A DNA stretch of 64,000 nucleotides. It comes from Bog-473 sp963756025 (GTDB lineage Bacteria; Actinomycetota; Acidimicrobiia; Acidimicrobiales; RAAP-2). The notes beneath the pieces were generated by a model. That model was not told the DNA's origin, did not search any database, and was given only the letters and a program-made list of their open reading frames with translations. How positions within the stretch are numbered: position 1 is the first letter of the stretch; each line of letters begins with the position of its first letter. Shown in pieces: positions 7,117 to 17,542 of the stretch. The stretch lies in NCBI GenBank assembly GCA_963756025.1, contig CAVWMF010000006.1, forward strand, positions 496,001 to 560,000. Direction: 5' to 3'. A program made the position numbers and the translations under genes.

Positions 7117-8560
7117 CTACCCCACCGCGCCGCGGGCGTCGAGGGCGCAGCCGACGAGCTCGCCCAGGGCGTCATCGATCGAGATGGCCAGGTTGTCGAG
7201 TTCGGGGAGCAACTTGCGGCAGGCCAGGAGCCCGAAGTGGAGCTGGTCGAGATACGAGAAGATCGTCACGTTCAGTCCCACCCCTTCGGCGATGGGGCCG
7301 ACCGGGTAGAGCGCCGAGACCCGGCTGCCGGCGCAGAAGAGGGAGAAGTCGGGACCCTTGATGCTCGAGACCATCACGTTGAACGGCGGGCGCACCCGGT
7401 CGAACATTCTGGTGCCGGCCACCGCACGCGCCACCCGGGACACGATGGCCGGTGCGGAGATCTGCGCCAGATTGCCCAACACCCTGCCCCGGTGCAGCTG
7501 CTCCTGCTCCTTGGCCACCCTCGTCGACTGCGCGATGGTGGCCAACCGCTCGAGAGGGTCGTCCACGTCGGTGGCGAGGGTGACCAACATGGCCGAGATC
7601 TGGTTGCCCAGCACATCGCCCTCATCGTCGGGACGGGTTGACACCGGCACCATCGCCACCAACGCCTGCTCCGCCGCCTCCCCCCGCTCGTCGAGCAGCC
7701 GTCGGAGGCCCCCCGCCACCCCGGTCAGTATGACGTCGTTGACCGTGCCGCCGAAGGTGCGGCGGATGAGCTTGGCGTCCTCGAGCGGGATCGACAGCGA
7801 CGAGAACCGCTTGCGATTGGACACCGCGCCGTTGAGCGATGTCCGCGGGGCCGAGAAGAAGCCGGGCGGTGACGATTCACCGCGGCGGAGGAGCTCGCGG
7901 TTGTGCATACCGAGATCGGCGATGACCTCCACGCCGGCGTTCAGCGTGCTGAGGGCGCGGGCCGGTTGCTGCGACATGGAGGTGGCGGCGTAGCGCAGCA
8001 TCCGCGCGCTGCCGGGCAACGGATCGGGGTCCCAGCCCTCGATCGACGTCGGGACCATGCCGCGTCCGGGGATTGAGATCGAGGAAGACGGCCAACATGG
8101 AGGCACCGCTCACCCCGTCGAGGATGGCGTGATGCACTTTGGCGATCAACGCGGTGCGGTCACCCTCGAGCCCCTCGACCACGTACATCTCCCACAACGG
8201 GCGATCCGGATCGAGCTGGCGGCTCATGGCGGACGCGACGAACGCGTCGAGCTCCGCCGGCCCGCCCGGTGACGGAAGGCTCGCCCGGGTGAGGTGGTCG
8301 TCCAATTCGAAATCGGGGTCGTCGACCCATACCGGGTGATGCAGGCCCAACGGCACCCGCAGGGCGCGCTGCCGGAAGGGGGCCAACAGTGGCACCCGCT
8401 GGGCGATGACGCGGCGGATCTGGGCGTACCGCGTCGAGGGCGAGAAGAGCGAACGGGTGCCCTCGGCCGGGTCCAGGACCATGACCAGCCCGACGTGCAA
8501 CGGGGTGGTGGGCGTCTCCAGCGACAGGAACGCCGCGTCGAGCCCCTCGAGAGGTTTCAT
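7117..8560 (-). CDS. WS/DGAT-type acyltransferase (frame interrupted)
   Basis: Wax ester synthase/acyl-CoA:diacylglycerol acyltransferase, which makes storage lipids at the membrane. The start at 8560 gives MKPLEGLDAAFLSLETPTTP. The catalytic HHxxxDG motif appears as HHAILDGVSG near residue 142. The C-terminal half continues in another frame with WDPDPLPGSARM and, further on, GGTVNDVILTGVAGGLRRLL, ending at 7117. The shift lies near 8070 in a GGGG run, so one missing or extra base explains it. The two halves together give the usual length of about 470-480 residues. Start overlaps the dut stop (ATGA). Confidence 0.85.
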
Positions 8561-9000
8561 GTCCCGGTGTGGCCGAAGCCGCCGGCTCCCCGCGCCGCCT
8601 CACCCAGGCCGTCGGAGTCGACCAGTGCGAATGCCGCTTCCTCGACGCGCACGATGACGAGCTGGGCGATGCGGTCCCCCCGGTTCACGGCATAGTCCTC
8701 CACCGGATCGTGGTTCACCAAAACTACCTGGAGCTCGCCCCTGTAGCCGGCATCGATCAGTCCCGGAGCGTTCAGGCAGGTCACCCCGTGGCGGAGCGCC
8801 AACCCACTCCGGGGCAGGACCAGCCCGGCGTACCCGTCCGGAATTGCCACCGCCACTCCCGTGGCCACCAGCGCTCGACCACCCTGAGCAGGCAGGACGA
8901 CGGCCTGACGTGCCACCAGGTCCGCCCCGGCATCACCGGGCTTGGCGTAGGCGGGCACCCCCAGTTCGGGGTCCAACTGGTGCAGCGGCACGTGCAACAT
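8557..9000 (-). CDS. dut: Deoxyuridine 5'-triphosphate nucleotidohydrolase
   Basis: Trimeric dUTPase that hydrolyses dUTP to dUMP. All five family motifs are present in 147 residues: GDAGADL (I), PRSGLALRHG (II), NAPGLIDAGYRGEL (III), RIAQLVIV (IV) and the C-terminal GGFGHTGT (V, normally GGFGSTG). It is transcribed away from orn and overlaps the downstream acyltransferase by four bases. Confidence 0.95.
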   Translation of the reverse strand: MLHVPLHQLDPELGVPAYAKPGDAGADLVARQAVVLPAQGGRALVATGVAVAIPDGYAGLVLPRSGLALRHGVTCLNAPGLIDAGYRGELQVVLVNHDPVEDYAVNRGDRIAQLVIVRVEEAAFALVDSDGLGEAARGAGGFGHTGT

Positions 9001-9070
9001 CGCCGGACACTACCGGAAACCATCCGCCGCCCCGCCCCCGGGCCGGGCGGCGACCGGTAGCATCCGCCCC

Positions 9071-9640
<570 letters not shown>

Positions 9641-9644
<4 letters not shown>

Positions 9645-11474
9645 CCACCGGCTCGGACGCACCCGCCAAGGCAGGCACGCCGGGCCAGGACCGGACGGCG
9701 ACCGTCTCGGTGGCCGAAGCCGACGCAACCCTCACCGCGCCGGGTCAGCTGTTCGAAATGCAGGACCGGGATATCCGCGGCGTTTCCACCCGCACGTGGA
9801 AGCACGCACCGCAGACACTCCGCACCGTGCTCGACCTTTCGCTCGGCCATGGGGACGGCACGTTCCTGGTCTACGAGGACGAGCGCACCAGCTTCGCGGA
9901 GCACTACCGGATCGCCTGCACCTTGGCCCACCGGCTGCGGGACGAATTCTCGATCGCTCCGGGCGATCGGGTCGCCATCGCCATGCGCAATCTGCCCGAA
10001 TGGGTCATGGCCTTCTGGGCCATCTCCCTGACCGGGGCCATCGTGGTCCCGCTGAACGCCTGGTGGTCGGGTGAGGAGTTGCGCTACGGGCTGGAGGATT
10101 CCGGTTCGAAGATCGCCTTCGTCGATACGCAACGGGCCGAGACGATTCGGCCCTTTCTCGGGGGATTGCGGGGCTTGACGTCCCTGATCGTCGCCGACGA
10201 GCACCGTACCGCGAGCGCCGGTGCGTCCCTGAGTGTCCGCACCCCGCCGGACGGATCGGCACCGGTGACCGAATGGCCCTTTGCCCTGGCGCTCGGCGAT
10301 GTCGATGCAAACGCCTCGCCCCCGGACGTCACCATTGATCCGGAGGATGACGCCACCATCTTCTACACCTCGGGCACCACGGGACGCCCCAAGGGTGCGG
10401 TCGGCACGCACCGCAACATCTGCACGAACCTGATGAGCCTCGCCTTCATCAACGCACGGGCTCAACTCCGCTTCGGGGATGCCCCCGCCGAGCCTGCCGA
10501 CGGCACGCAGCGCTCGATCCTCCTTTCGGTGCCCGCTCTTCCACGCCACGGGCTGTCACTCCGTCATGGTGGGCAACATCGGATCCGGCGGGAAGATGGT
10601 CATGATGCACCACTTCGATCCCGCGCGTGCGCTCGAGCTGATCGCACGCGAACGGATCACGATCTTCGGCTGTGTACCGGCCATGGTCATGCAGGTGCTC
10701 GACTTCCCCCGCTTCGCCCAGTACGACACCTCGTCCATCCGCGGCGTGTCCTACGGCGGCGCGCCGGCACCACCGGACCTTGTCCGGCGCATACGGGAGG
10801 CCTGGCCCGTGGGGCAACCGTCCAACGGCTACGGCCTCACGGAGACCTCGTCGGTCACGTCCATGAACACGGGCGCCGACTACATCGCCAAGCCCGACAG
10901 CGTGGGCCCGCCCGTTCCGGTCTGCGACGTGGCGGTCGTGCCCGAGGATTTCGCCGGCGACCAGCCCGACGACAGCATCGTCCGCGGCCCCGACGTACGG
11001 GGCGAACTTTGGATCAAAGGGCCCCAGGTGGTCCGTGGCTACTGGAATCGCCCGGAGGAGACGGCGAAGGTGTTCACCGAGGGGTGGCTGCACACCGGCG
11101 ACGTCGCCCGACTCGACGCCGAGAACTTCATCTACATCGTCGACCGGGCCAAGGACATGATCATCCGCGGCGGGGAGAACGTGTATTCGGTCCAGGTCGA
11201 AGCGGCGCTCTTCGAGCACCCGGCGGTCGCCGACTGCGCCGTGATCGGCATTCCCGAGCCGACGCTGGGCGAGGAAGTCGGTGCCGTCGTCGTCCTACGC
11301 CCCGGGGCCAAGGTGGGCGCCGAAGAGCTCTCCACCCACGTGCGCAACCGCTTGGCTGCCTTCATGGTCCCCACCCACATCTGGTTCCGCGACGAACCAC
11401 TCCCCCGCAACCCCGCCGGCAAGGTCCTCAAGCGCCAGCTCCGCGACGAACTGCTCGGGGCGGCCACGACCTGA
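9641..11474 (+). CDS. AMP-dependent acyl-CoA ligase (frame interrupted)
   Basis: Class I adenylate-forming enzyme, most like fatty-acid or acyl-CoA synthetases. Motifs in order: TIFYTSGTTGRPKGAVGTHR for ATP binding, LFHATGCHSVM, YGLTETSS, RGYWNRPEETAKVF, DRAKDMIIRGGENVYSVQVE, and PRNPAGKVLKRQLRDEL with the C-terminal catalytic Lys. The frame changes at 10535: the text reads GTG CCC G CTC TTC CAC where VPLFHATG is expected, so a single inserted base explains it. Combined length is about 610 residues. It overlaps orn by four bases. Confidence 0.88.
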
Positions 11475-11486
11475 CGCACGCACCGG

Positions 11487-11582
11487 CGACGCGGTCACGA
11501 CCGCGTCGATGCCGGCCCTGGGGCCGGCATCGATCGTGCAGAGTTGCATCCTGCTGGCCGCGCACCACCGTGAGGTGGTGCG
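11487..11582. terminator. Cluster of three strong hairpins between convergent genes
   Basis: Three consecutive inverted repeats: CGACGCGGTC/GACCGCGTCG (11487-11508), a 13-bp stem TCGATGCCGGCCC/GGGCCGGCATCGA (11506-11533), and CGCACCACC/GGTGGTGCG (11561-11582). The first two share bases, so they could form alternately. No T-tract is present, as is common in actinobacteria. Likely a two-way terminator for the ligase and peroxiredoxin genes. Confidence 0.65.
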
Positions 11583-11587
11583 GTCGC

Positions 11588-12223
11588 TCAGCGGTTGGGC
11601 TGAGGCGTGACGCGCAGATACGGCTTGACGGCCTTCCAACCCTTGGGGAACCGGTCCTTCGCCTCGTCGTCGCTCACGGCGGGGGCGATGATGACGTCCT
11701 GGCCGTCGGTCCAGTTGACCGGCGTCGCCACCTTGTAGTCGGCGGTCAGCTGCAGCGAGTCGAGGACCCGGAGGATCTCGTCGACGTTGCGGCCCGTGGA
11801 GGCGGGGTAGGTCAGCGTCAGCTTGACCTTCTTGTCCGGGCCGATGATGAAGACCGAGCGCACCGTAAGGGTGTCGTTGGCGTTGGGGTGGATCATGTCG
11901 TAGAGGTCGGCCACCTGGCGGTCCTCGTCGCCGATCAACGGGAACGCCAGCGCAGAGCCCTGGGTCTCCTCGATGTCGCCCGCCCAGCCCTTGTGGGACT
12001 GCACCGAGTCGACGGAGAGACCGATGAGCTTGGCGTTGCGCTTGTCGAACTCGGGCTTGGCCTTGGAGAATGCACCCAGCTCGGTGGTGCACACCGGCGT
12101 GAAGTCCTTGGGGTGCGAGAAGAGGACGCCCCAGCTGTCACCGAGCCACTCGTGGAAATTGATGGTGCCTTCGGTCGTATCAGCGGTGAAATCGGGAGCG
12201 GTGTCGCCGAGTCGAACTGCCAT
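11588..12223 (-). CDS. 1-Cys peroxiredoxin (Prx6 type)
   Basis: Reduces H2O2 and alkyl hydroperoxides. HPKDFTPVCTTELG contains the peroxidatic Cys (residue 45). The long C-terminal domain with VRSVFIIGPDKKVKL, YPASTGRNVDEILRVLDSLQ and WKAVKPYLRVTPQP is diagnostic for the Prx6 branch. 211 residues, normal for the family. A perfect AGGAGG six bases before the ATG fixes the start. Confidence 0.94.
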   Translation of the reverse strand: MAVRLGDTAPDFTADTTEGTINFHEWLGDSWGVLFSHPKDFTPVCTTELGAFSKAKPEFDKRNAKLIGLSVDSVQSHKGWAGDIEETQGSALAFPLIGDEDRQVADLYDMIHPNANDTLTVRSVFIIGPDKKVKLTLTYPASTGRNVDEILRVLDSLQLTADYKVATPVNWTDGQDVIIAPAVSDDEAKDRFPKGWKAVKPYLRVTPQPNR

Positions 12224-12401
12224 GTGAGCCTCCTGTAGGTCTGGCGCGAGAGTTGTCTTGGCGGTGAGCATACCGGGTTGACTCCCAATTGTCGACCGGG
12301 TTAGTCACCTTTAGCCGAAAAGGGGATACCGCCGCCATCGCGGTGCCTTGCAGTGTGCCCTCATGACCCGATGACCAGGTCGATCATGCGACAATGGGTC
12401 A

Positions 12402-13199
12402 GTGACCCCGGGCTACACCCCCTACCGGACCGACACCGTCTCGGTCGGCCACGACGGTCCGGTCACCATCGTGACCATCACGCGACCCGAGCGGCGCAAC
12501 GCCGTGGACAGCGTCTGCGCCGAGCAACTGCTGAGCGCCTTTCTCGAGTTCGAGCAGGACGAGGACCGGTCCGTGGCCGTCCTCACCGGTGCCGAGGGCA
12601 CGTTCTGTGCCGGCGCCGACCTCAAAGCGCTCGCCGAAGGCGACCGCCGCCCCATTCCCGACGACGGGCCCGGGCCGATGGGCCCGACCCGGCTCACGCT
12701 CACCAAACCGGTGATCGCCGCCGTGGAGGGATTCGCCGTGGCCGGCGGCGTCGAGCTGGCCCTGTGGTGCGACCTGCGCGTCTGTGCGCAAGATGCGGTC
12801 TTCGGCGTGTTCGAGCGGCGCTTCGGCGTCCCGCTGTGCGACCTCGGGACCGTACGCCTGCCCCGGATCATCGGCCACGGGCGGGCCATGGACATCATCC
12901 TGACCGGGAGGGCCGTGGACGCGGCGGAAGCCCTGCAGATCGGCCTGGTCAACCGGGTCGTGGCCCCGGGTGCCGCGGGCGGCGCCTCGGTGGACCTGGC
13001 CCGTCAACTGGCCGCACTCCCCCAGTTCTGTCTACGTTCTGATCGCATGTCGGTACTGGAGCAGTGGGGAATGACCGAGGGCGAGGCGGCCGTGAACGAG
13101 GCGCGCCGCGGCCGGGCTGTCATCGAGAGCGGCGAGACGCTCGAAGGAGCCCTGCGCTTCGCCGGTGGCGCTGGGCGGGGCGGCACCGAGCTCAAGTGA
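12402..13199 (+). CDS. Enoyl-CoA hydratase/isomerase (crotonase) family protein
   Basis: 265-residue crotonase-fold protein. ITRPERRNAVD opens the fold, and the oxyanion-hole segments FCAGADLKAL and GFAVAGGVELALWCDLRV are clear. The region usually carrying the second catalytic Glu reads RRFGVPLCDLGTVRLPR and lacks the standard PEx2xG pattern, so hydratase activity is not assured. The GTG start at 12402 gives the normal N-terminus. Near a ligase and acyltransferase, so a role in acyl-CoA metabolism is likely. Confidence 0.88.
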   Translation: MTPGYTPYRTDTVSVGHDGPVTIVTITRPERRNAVDSVCAEQLLSAFLEFEQDEDRSVAVLTGAEGTFCAGADLKALAEGDRRPIPDDGPGPMGPTRLTLTKPVIAAVEGFAVAGGVELALWCDLRVCAQDAVFGVFERRFGVPLCDLGTVRLPRIIGHGRAMDIILTGRAVDAAEALQIGLVNRVVAPGAAGGASVDLARQLAALPQFCLRSDRMSVLEQWGMTEGEAAVNEARRGRAVIESGETLEGALRFAGGAGRGGTELK

Positions 13200-13214
13200 C
13201 CAGATGAACCGTTC

Positions 13215-14018
13215 GTGACCAACCTGCCCACACAACCACAGGCCCCGCTCGTCGGGGGGTCGAAGACGCCGCCGCGCACGGTGGCGGCGTTCGACTTCGA
13301 CGGGACGCTGACGAGCGGAGGGAGCGTGCTGCCCTTCCTCGTCTCCCTGCGCGGCTTTTGGCCGGTGTTGCGCGCTGTGGCCGCCCTGTCGCCCAAGCTG
13401 CTGCGCTCCGCGCTGGTGGGCGGGACGGCCGCCGACGACACCAAAGAGGCGCTCTTCACTCGACTCCTCGGTGGGCTGCCGAACCAGTTGGTCAATGATC
13501 GGGCCGCCACGTTCGCCGAGCACCACCTGGCCCGGCGCCTGCGCCACGACGCCCGCCGGCGCCTGCAATGGCACCAGGAACAAGGCCACCACGTGGTCAT
13601 CGTGTCCGCCTCCCCGGAGTGCTACGTGCGCCGCGCCGGAGAGCTCCTCGAGGTCGACGGCGTCCTCGCCACGCGTCTGGCCGTCGGGGGCGGGGGCCTC
13701 CTCACGGGGGGTTACGAAGGGCAGAACTGCCGCGGCGCCGAGAAATACGCACGGCTCGTCGTCCACCTGCGGGCCCACGGCCTCCTCGGAGGAGGCAGCG
13801 ATCAACCCGAACTGTGGGCCTACGGGAACAGCCGGGGTGACCTACGGCTGCTCCGCGCCGCCGACCACGGGGTCGACGCCGGACTGCTGGGCCCTCTCGG
13901 ACGCCTGCGCCGGTTCCCCCGCCTGGCCGACGTCATCCGGGAATCCGACGCGGCCCGGCAAATGGACAGCCGCACTCAGCCCGGACTGGCGGCAATCCCG
14001 ACGACGCGGCCCGAATAG
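13215..14018 (+). CDS. HAD-IB family phosphatase
   Basis: Haloacid-dehalogenase hydrolase of the SerB-like IB subfamily. Motif I is FDFDGTLTSGGSVLPFL with the nucleophile Asp, motif II is VIVSASPECYV, and motif III/IV lies in AYGNSRGDLRLL. This group often acts on phospholipid or small phosphate esters; the substrate is not evident. GTG start at 13215. Its 3' end overlaps the convergent SpoIID gene by 43 bp. Confidence 0.85.
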   Translation: MTNLPTQPQAPLVGGSKTPPRTVAAFDFDGTLTSGGSVLPFLVSLRGFWPVLRAVAALSPKLLRSALVGGTAADDTKEALFTRLLGGLPNQLVNDRAATFAEHHLARRLRHDARRRLQWHQEQGHHVVIVSASPECYVRRAGELLEVDGVLATRLAVGGGGLLTGGYEGQNCRGAEKYARLVVHLRAHGLLGGGSDQPELWAYGNSRGDLRLLRAADHGVDAGLLGPLGRLRRFPRLADVIRESDAARQMDSRTQPGLAAIPTTRPE

Positions 14019-16105
14019 CCCGGTACGGCGGACGCCACGTCGCCGAAGTAGGGCGCGTCGCCGAAGGTGAAGGCCTGCCCCGAGCTGTCGACCAGCATGT
14101 ACCCCTGACCGTCGACAGAGGGAATGATGGCGGTCATCGGGCTGTTGGCCGAAGCGATGCTGGGCGAGCTCGCAGCAGGAGCCAGCGTCTGCGCGCTCCC
14201 GAAGCCTTTCACCGTCCCGTTGGCCTCCAGCATCCAGTAGCCGGTGCCCCCCGCCGCCGGTGCCACGCCCACGACCGGTGAGCTCTGCGGCGTCGCCCCC
14301 AGTGAGCCGTAGAACGTGGTGTCGCCGAAACTGAAGATGCCGCCGTCGGAGGCCACGAGCCAGTAGCCCTTGCCGTCGTGGGTCGGCACCATGCCGACGA
14401 CGGGCTTGTTGAGCACGATATTCCCGGTGCTGCCGTAGAATCCGGCGTCGCCGAAGGTGAAGATGCCGCCGTCGGAGGCCACGAGCCAGTAGCCCTTGCC
14501 GTCCGGGGTGGAGGCCATCCCGACGATCGGCTTGTTGAGCACGATATTCCCGGTGCTCCCGTAGAACCCGGCGTCGCCGAAGGTGAAGATGCCGCCGTCG
14601 GAGGCCACGAGCCAGTAGCCCTTGCCGTCCGCGGTGGGGGCCATCCCGACCATCGGCTTGTTCAGCGCGATGTTGCCCGTGCTGCCGTAGAACGGTGCGC
14701 TCCCGAAGGTGTAGATGCCGCCCTTGTTGTCATCGATCCAGTACCCCTCCACCCCACCGCTGGGTTGGTCGGCCAGGCTGAACCACGTGGACTTGAGGTT
14801 GAATGCGGCGGCAAAGGCGGCGCCGGTCACCGACACCGATCCACTGGTGCCGCTCACCGTCAGCTGGTTGACGCGACCCCCGAAGTCACCCAGGCCGTTG
14901 CGCGAGGTGACGACCAGCGAGGTGAACGCGCCGATCGACGGATACGCGGCGTCGATCGACGCCGCGGTGAGCGTCACCGTCCAATTGTGATTCGGGTTGC
15001 ACACCGAGGCACTGATGCACACGGCGTCGCCCGCATCGACAACCGCCGGGAACTGCGCCCCGGCCGAGTAGCCCCCCGATGAGGCGGAGTATTCGGTCGT
15101 GGCCACCTTGCCGGTGCTGGTGGTCACCATGACCTCCCCGGCCGTATCTTGCGCGGCCGACAACGACGTCGCTGTCTCGTGCTTCATGCCCGGGTATGTC
15201 TGGCACGTCTGGTCGCAGGTGTCGGCGTAGCCACCGAAGCCGAACGGACTCGCCTCGGCGTACGACCGCGCCGCGACGGTCTGCGCTTCGGACTGCTGGA
15301 AGCCCCACGGCTCACTCTGAGGCCCGGCGCCACCGAGCGCGGCCCACGTCGACGGCGATTCCGAGGGAGCGACGTCGGCCACGTACTGCTCGAGCGGCAG
15401 GGTGTTGACGGTGCGGGCCTGCTCGGTCGACGTGGCCAGTGCAGTGAGTGAACCGTGCATCTCGATGCTCGGTCCGGATTGGCACAGCATGACCGGCCCG
15501 CCGTTAGTGGCCACCGCGCTGGGGGTCGTGACGTTGGAGGCGATGAGCGTCCACGTCGGGCCACCACAGCCTGCCCCCGTGTAGACGTTGTAGGTCGACC
15601 CGGGCCCGACGAGGTTGAAGAAGACCGCCGAGGCCGAAGAAGTGAGGCCCGGCACAGTCACGGTGCCCGAGGCCGCGGTCGCGATCAGGTTGAGACCGTT
15701 GTTCTCGGTCATGGCGACGCTGATGGAGCCCCCGTGGATCGGTGCCGGTGCGCCGGCCGTGCCAAGCTTCTCCATCGTGGTGTTGCCGTAGTAGTGCGTG
15801 AGGATCTGGCTGTAGGTGAAGTTGCCCGCACCGGCGTCTGCCCCGAGGGCGTAGCCGAGCGACCCCCACTGGCCCATGCCGATGCCGTGTCCGAAGCCGT
15901 GGCCGACGAGCGCCACGCCCGTCGGGGTGGCCGCGCCGGCCGGCGCAGGGGCACCCGCCCCCACCGTCGCCGTGGCGGCCACGGCCAGGAGACACCCGCC
16001 GAGCAGGGCCGTCAGACCCCGGCGCGGAGCCCGCGACGAGGTTGGAGATCGGGGGCCGGACTGCCGTCGCGAGAAGAGCGGGCGCGCACCGAGGAGGACT
16101 GCCAT
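13976..16105 (-). CDS. Secreted SpoIID/LytB-domain protein with C-terminal tandem repeats
   Basis: 709 residues. A basic N-terminus and hydrophobic LTALLGGCLLAVAATATVG form a signal peptide or anchor. The SpoIID-like part follows: GHGFGHGIGMGQWGSLGYAL, TLPLEQYVADVAPSESPSTW, EAQTVAARSYAEAS and EYSASSGGYS, features of the peptidoglycan-acting SpoIID amidase-enhancer family. From about residue 450 come 42-residue repeats with GYWLVASDGGIFTFGDAGFY and STGNIVLNKPIVGM, a repeat type common on actinobacterial secreted proteins. Start set at ATG 16105; a TTG at 16117 is possible. Probably acts in the cell envelope. Confidence 0.88.
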   Translation of the reverse strand: MAVLLGARPLFSRRQSGPRSPTSSRAPRRGLTALLGGCLLAVAATATVGAGAPAPAGAATPTGVALVGHGFGHGIGMGQWGSLGYALGADAGAGNFTYSQILTHYYGNTTMEKLGTAGAPAPIHGGSISVAMTENNGLNLIATAASGTVTVPGLTSSASAVFFNLVGPGSTYNVYTGAGCGGPTWTLIASNVTTPSAVATNGGPVMLCQSGPSIEMHGSLTALATSTEQARTVNTLPLEQYVADVAPSESPSTWAALGGAGPQSEPWGFQQSEAQTVAARSYAEASPFGFGGYADTCDQTCQTYPGMKHETATSLSAAQDTAGEVMVTTSTGKVATTEYSASSGGYSAGAQFPAVVDAGDAVCISASVCNPNHNWTVTLTAASIDAAYPSIGAFTSLVVTSRNGLGDFGGRVNQLTVSGTSGSVSVTGAAFAAAFNLKSTWFSLADQPSGGVEGYWIDDNKGGIYTFGSAPFYGSTGNIALNKPMVGMAPTADGKGYWLVASDGGIFTFGDAGFYGSTGNIVLNKPIVGMASTPDGKGYWLVASDGGIFTFGDAGFYGSTGNIVLNKPVVGMVPTHDGKGYWLVASDGGIFSFGDTTFYGSLGATPQSSPVVGVAPAAGGTGYWMLEANGTVKGFGSAQTLAPAASSPSIASANSPMTAIIPSVDGQGYMLVDSSGQAFTFGDAPYFGDVASAVPGYSGRVVGIAASPG
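14290..14760. repeat. 126-bp tandem repeats inside the SpoIID-domain gene
   Basis: The marker AAGATGCCGCCGTCGGAGG begins at 14334, 14460 and 14586, exactly 126 bp apart, and a diverged copy falls at 14712. Inner copies are almost identical at DNA level. They encode the 42-residue surface repeats. Confidence 0.85.
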
Positions 16106-16198
16106 CACAATGGGCAAACCCTAGCGGGGTGATCCGGCCGGGGGGTGGTCCCCTGCCGGAACCGGGGTAGCAGCGGGGCACGGATACACTGCACGCCC

Positions 16199-17281
16199 GT
16201 GCGTGTTGACCAGGTCATTCCTTCGCTGGCCAGTCGTGACGCCATTGGCGTGCACACGATCAACCTGCGCGATGGATTGCGCCGGGCCGGCATCGACTCG
16301 GACATCTTCTACGGGAGCTTCACGCCCGACGTGCAGCACGAGGGACGGCCGGTGACCGAGCTCGGCCGCGCCGGGCGCGACCGGTGGTTGCTCTACCAGT
16401 CCTCCATCGGCAGCCCCGTCTACGACATCCTCGCGGCGCGGCCCGAACGTAAGCTGGTGAACTACCACAACATCACGCCGGCGGCCCTGCTGCGCGACTG
16501 GGAGCCCAACGTCGGCTACGAAGTCGCCCTGGGCCGCACGCAGCTCGCCCGGTTGGCGCCCCAGAGTGGTCTCGCCGTGGCGGACTCCGCCTTCAACGAG
16601 TCGGAGTTACGCGCCCTCGGCTACGGCGACACCGCCGTGGTCCCGCTCCTCATCGACATGCACCAGAAAAGCGACGAGGCCGACCCGGTGTTGATGGCCG
16701 ACTTCGCCCGCCACAAGGCCGCCACCGGCGGCGCCGACCTTCTCTTCGTCGGCAAGATCTCACCGCACAAGGCGCCGCACGACCTCGTCAAGATGCTGGC
16801 CGTGCTGCGCCGTCTCTACGATCCGGCGGCGCGCCTGCACCTGGTCGGCTCGCCCCTGGGCGAAACGTACGAGCCCGCATTGCGCGCGTTCATCGACGAG
16901 CTCGGGCTGACCGACGCCGTCAACTTCGCCGGCTCGGTCAGCGGGGCCGAACTCGAGGCGTACCTGCAGTCGGCCGACGTCTTCGTCTGCGCCTCGGACC
17001 ACGAAGGATTCTGCGTGCCCCTGGCCGAGGCGATGGGGCACGGCGTCCCGATCGTCGCCTACGGCGTCACCGCGGTCCCCGAGACGGTCGCCGGTGCCGG
17101 CCTGGTGCTGCCGGACAAGGCTCCGGTGCACTTCGCCTCAGCGGTGGCCCGGGTCATTGCCGACCCGACGCTGCGCCGGCATCTCTCCTCGGCCGGACGG
17201 GCCCGCGCCGCCGGGTTCAGCCTGCCCGACTCCCAACGACGCTTCGTGGCACTCGTGCAAGAGGCGATCGGGGCTTCATGA
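16199..17281 (+). CDS. GT4 family glycosyltransferase
   Basis: Retaining GT-B glycosyltransferase, 360 residues. The acceptor domain has VIPSLASRDAIGVHTINLRD and KLVNYHNITPAALL. The donor domain has DLLFVGKISPHKAPHDLVKM and CASDHEGFCVPLAEAMGHG, the usual E-x7-E nucleotide-sugar motif. The GTG start at 16199 is preferred because the family begins at this point. It is closely similar in organisation to the GT4 genes at 17543 and 20890, and lies convergent to the polysaccharide operon. Confidence 0.88.
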   Translation: MRVDQVIPSLASRDAIGVHTINLRDGLRRAGIDSDIFYGSFTPDVQHEGRPVTELGRAGRDRWLLYQSSIGSPVYDILAARPERKLVNYHNITPAALLRDWEPNVGYEVALGRTQLARLAPQSGLAVADSAFNESELRALGYGDTAVVPLLIDMHQKSDEADPVLMADFARHKAATGGADLLFVGKISPHKAPHDLVKMLAVLRRLYDPAARLHLVGSPLGETYEPALRAFIDELGLTDAVNFAGSVSGAELEAYLQSADVFVCASDHEGFCVPLAEAMGHGVPIVAYGVTAVPETVAGAGLVLPDKAPVHFASAVARVIADPTLRRHLSSAGRARAAGFSLPDSQRRFVALVQEAIGAS

Positions 17282-17409
17282 ACTGCGCTCCTCACACACA
17301 TCCGCGGGTGGAGCGGGCCGCCTGAGCGGCCAGGGGGGCGGGCAGTACCCCCTTACCGATCGAGCAAGGCGAGGACGATCAGGTGCTCGGGGCCTCGCCG
17401 TCGACCCCT

Positions 17410-17450
17410 TGTGAAACTGACCGCTAGAAGTCTAGCTTTCAGTTTTCACA
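17410..17450. terminator. 41-bp near-perfect palindrome between convergent genes
   Basis: TGTGAAACTGA (17410-17420) pairs with TCAGTTTTCACA (17439-17450) with one bulged base. The inner GCTAGA and TCTAGC arms also pair, leaving a 2-nt tip. It is AT-rich compared with its surroundings and lies in a 261-bp gap between two glycosyltransferase genes reading towards each other. A two-way terminator is the simplest role; a protein-binding site is possible. A second small hairpin, GGCCGC/GCGGCC, lies at 17316-17331. Confidence 0.55.
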
Positions 17451-17542
17451 CACACGACGGCCTCGAGGGGTGAGCGCACCGACTCGGTGGGACGACAACA
17501 TTCGTCCACTCACCGAACGTTGCCGCGGCCGCCGGTGACGAG

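Noticed and set aside
14290..14760. CRISPR-like array
   Set aside because: Spaced repeats are 126 bp in period, in frame and encode protein repeats; no short palindromic repeats or unique spacers and no cas genes.
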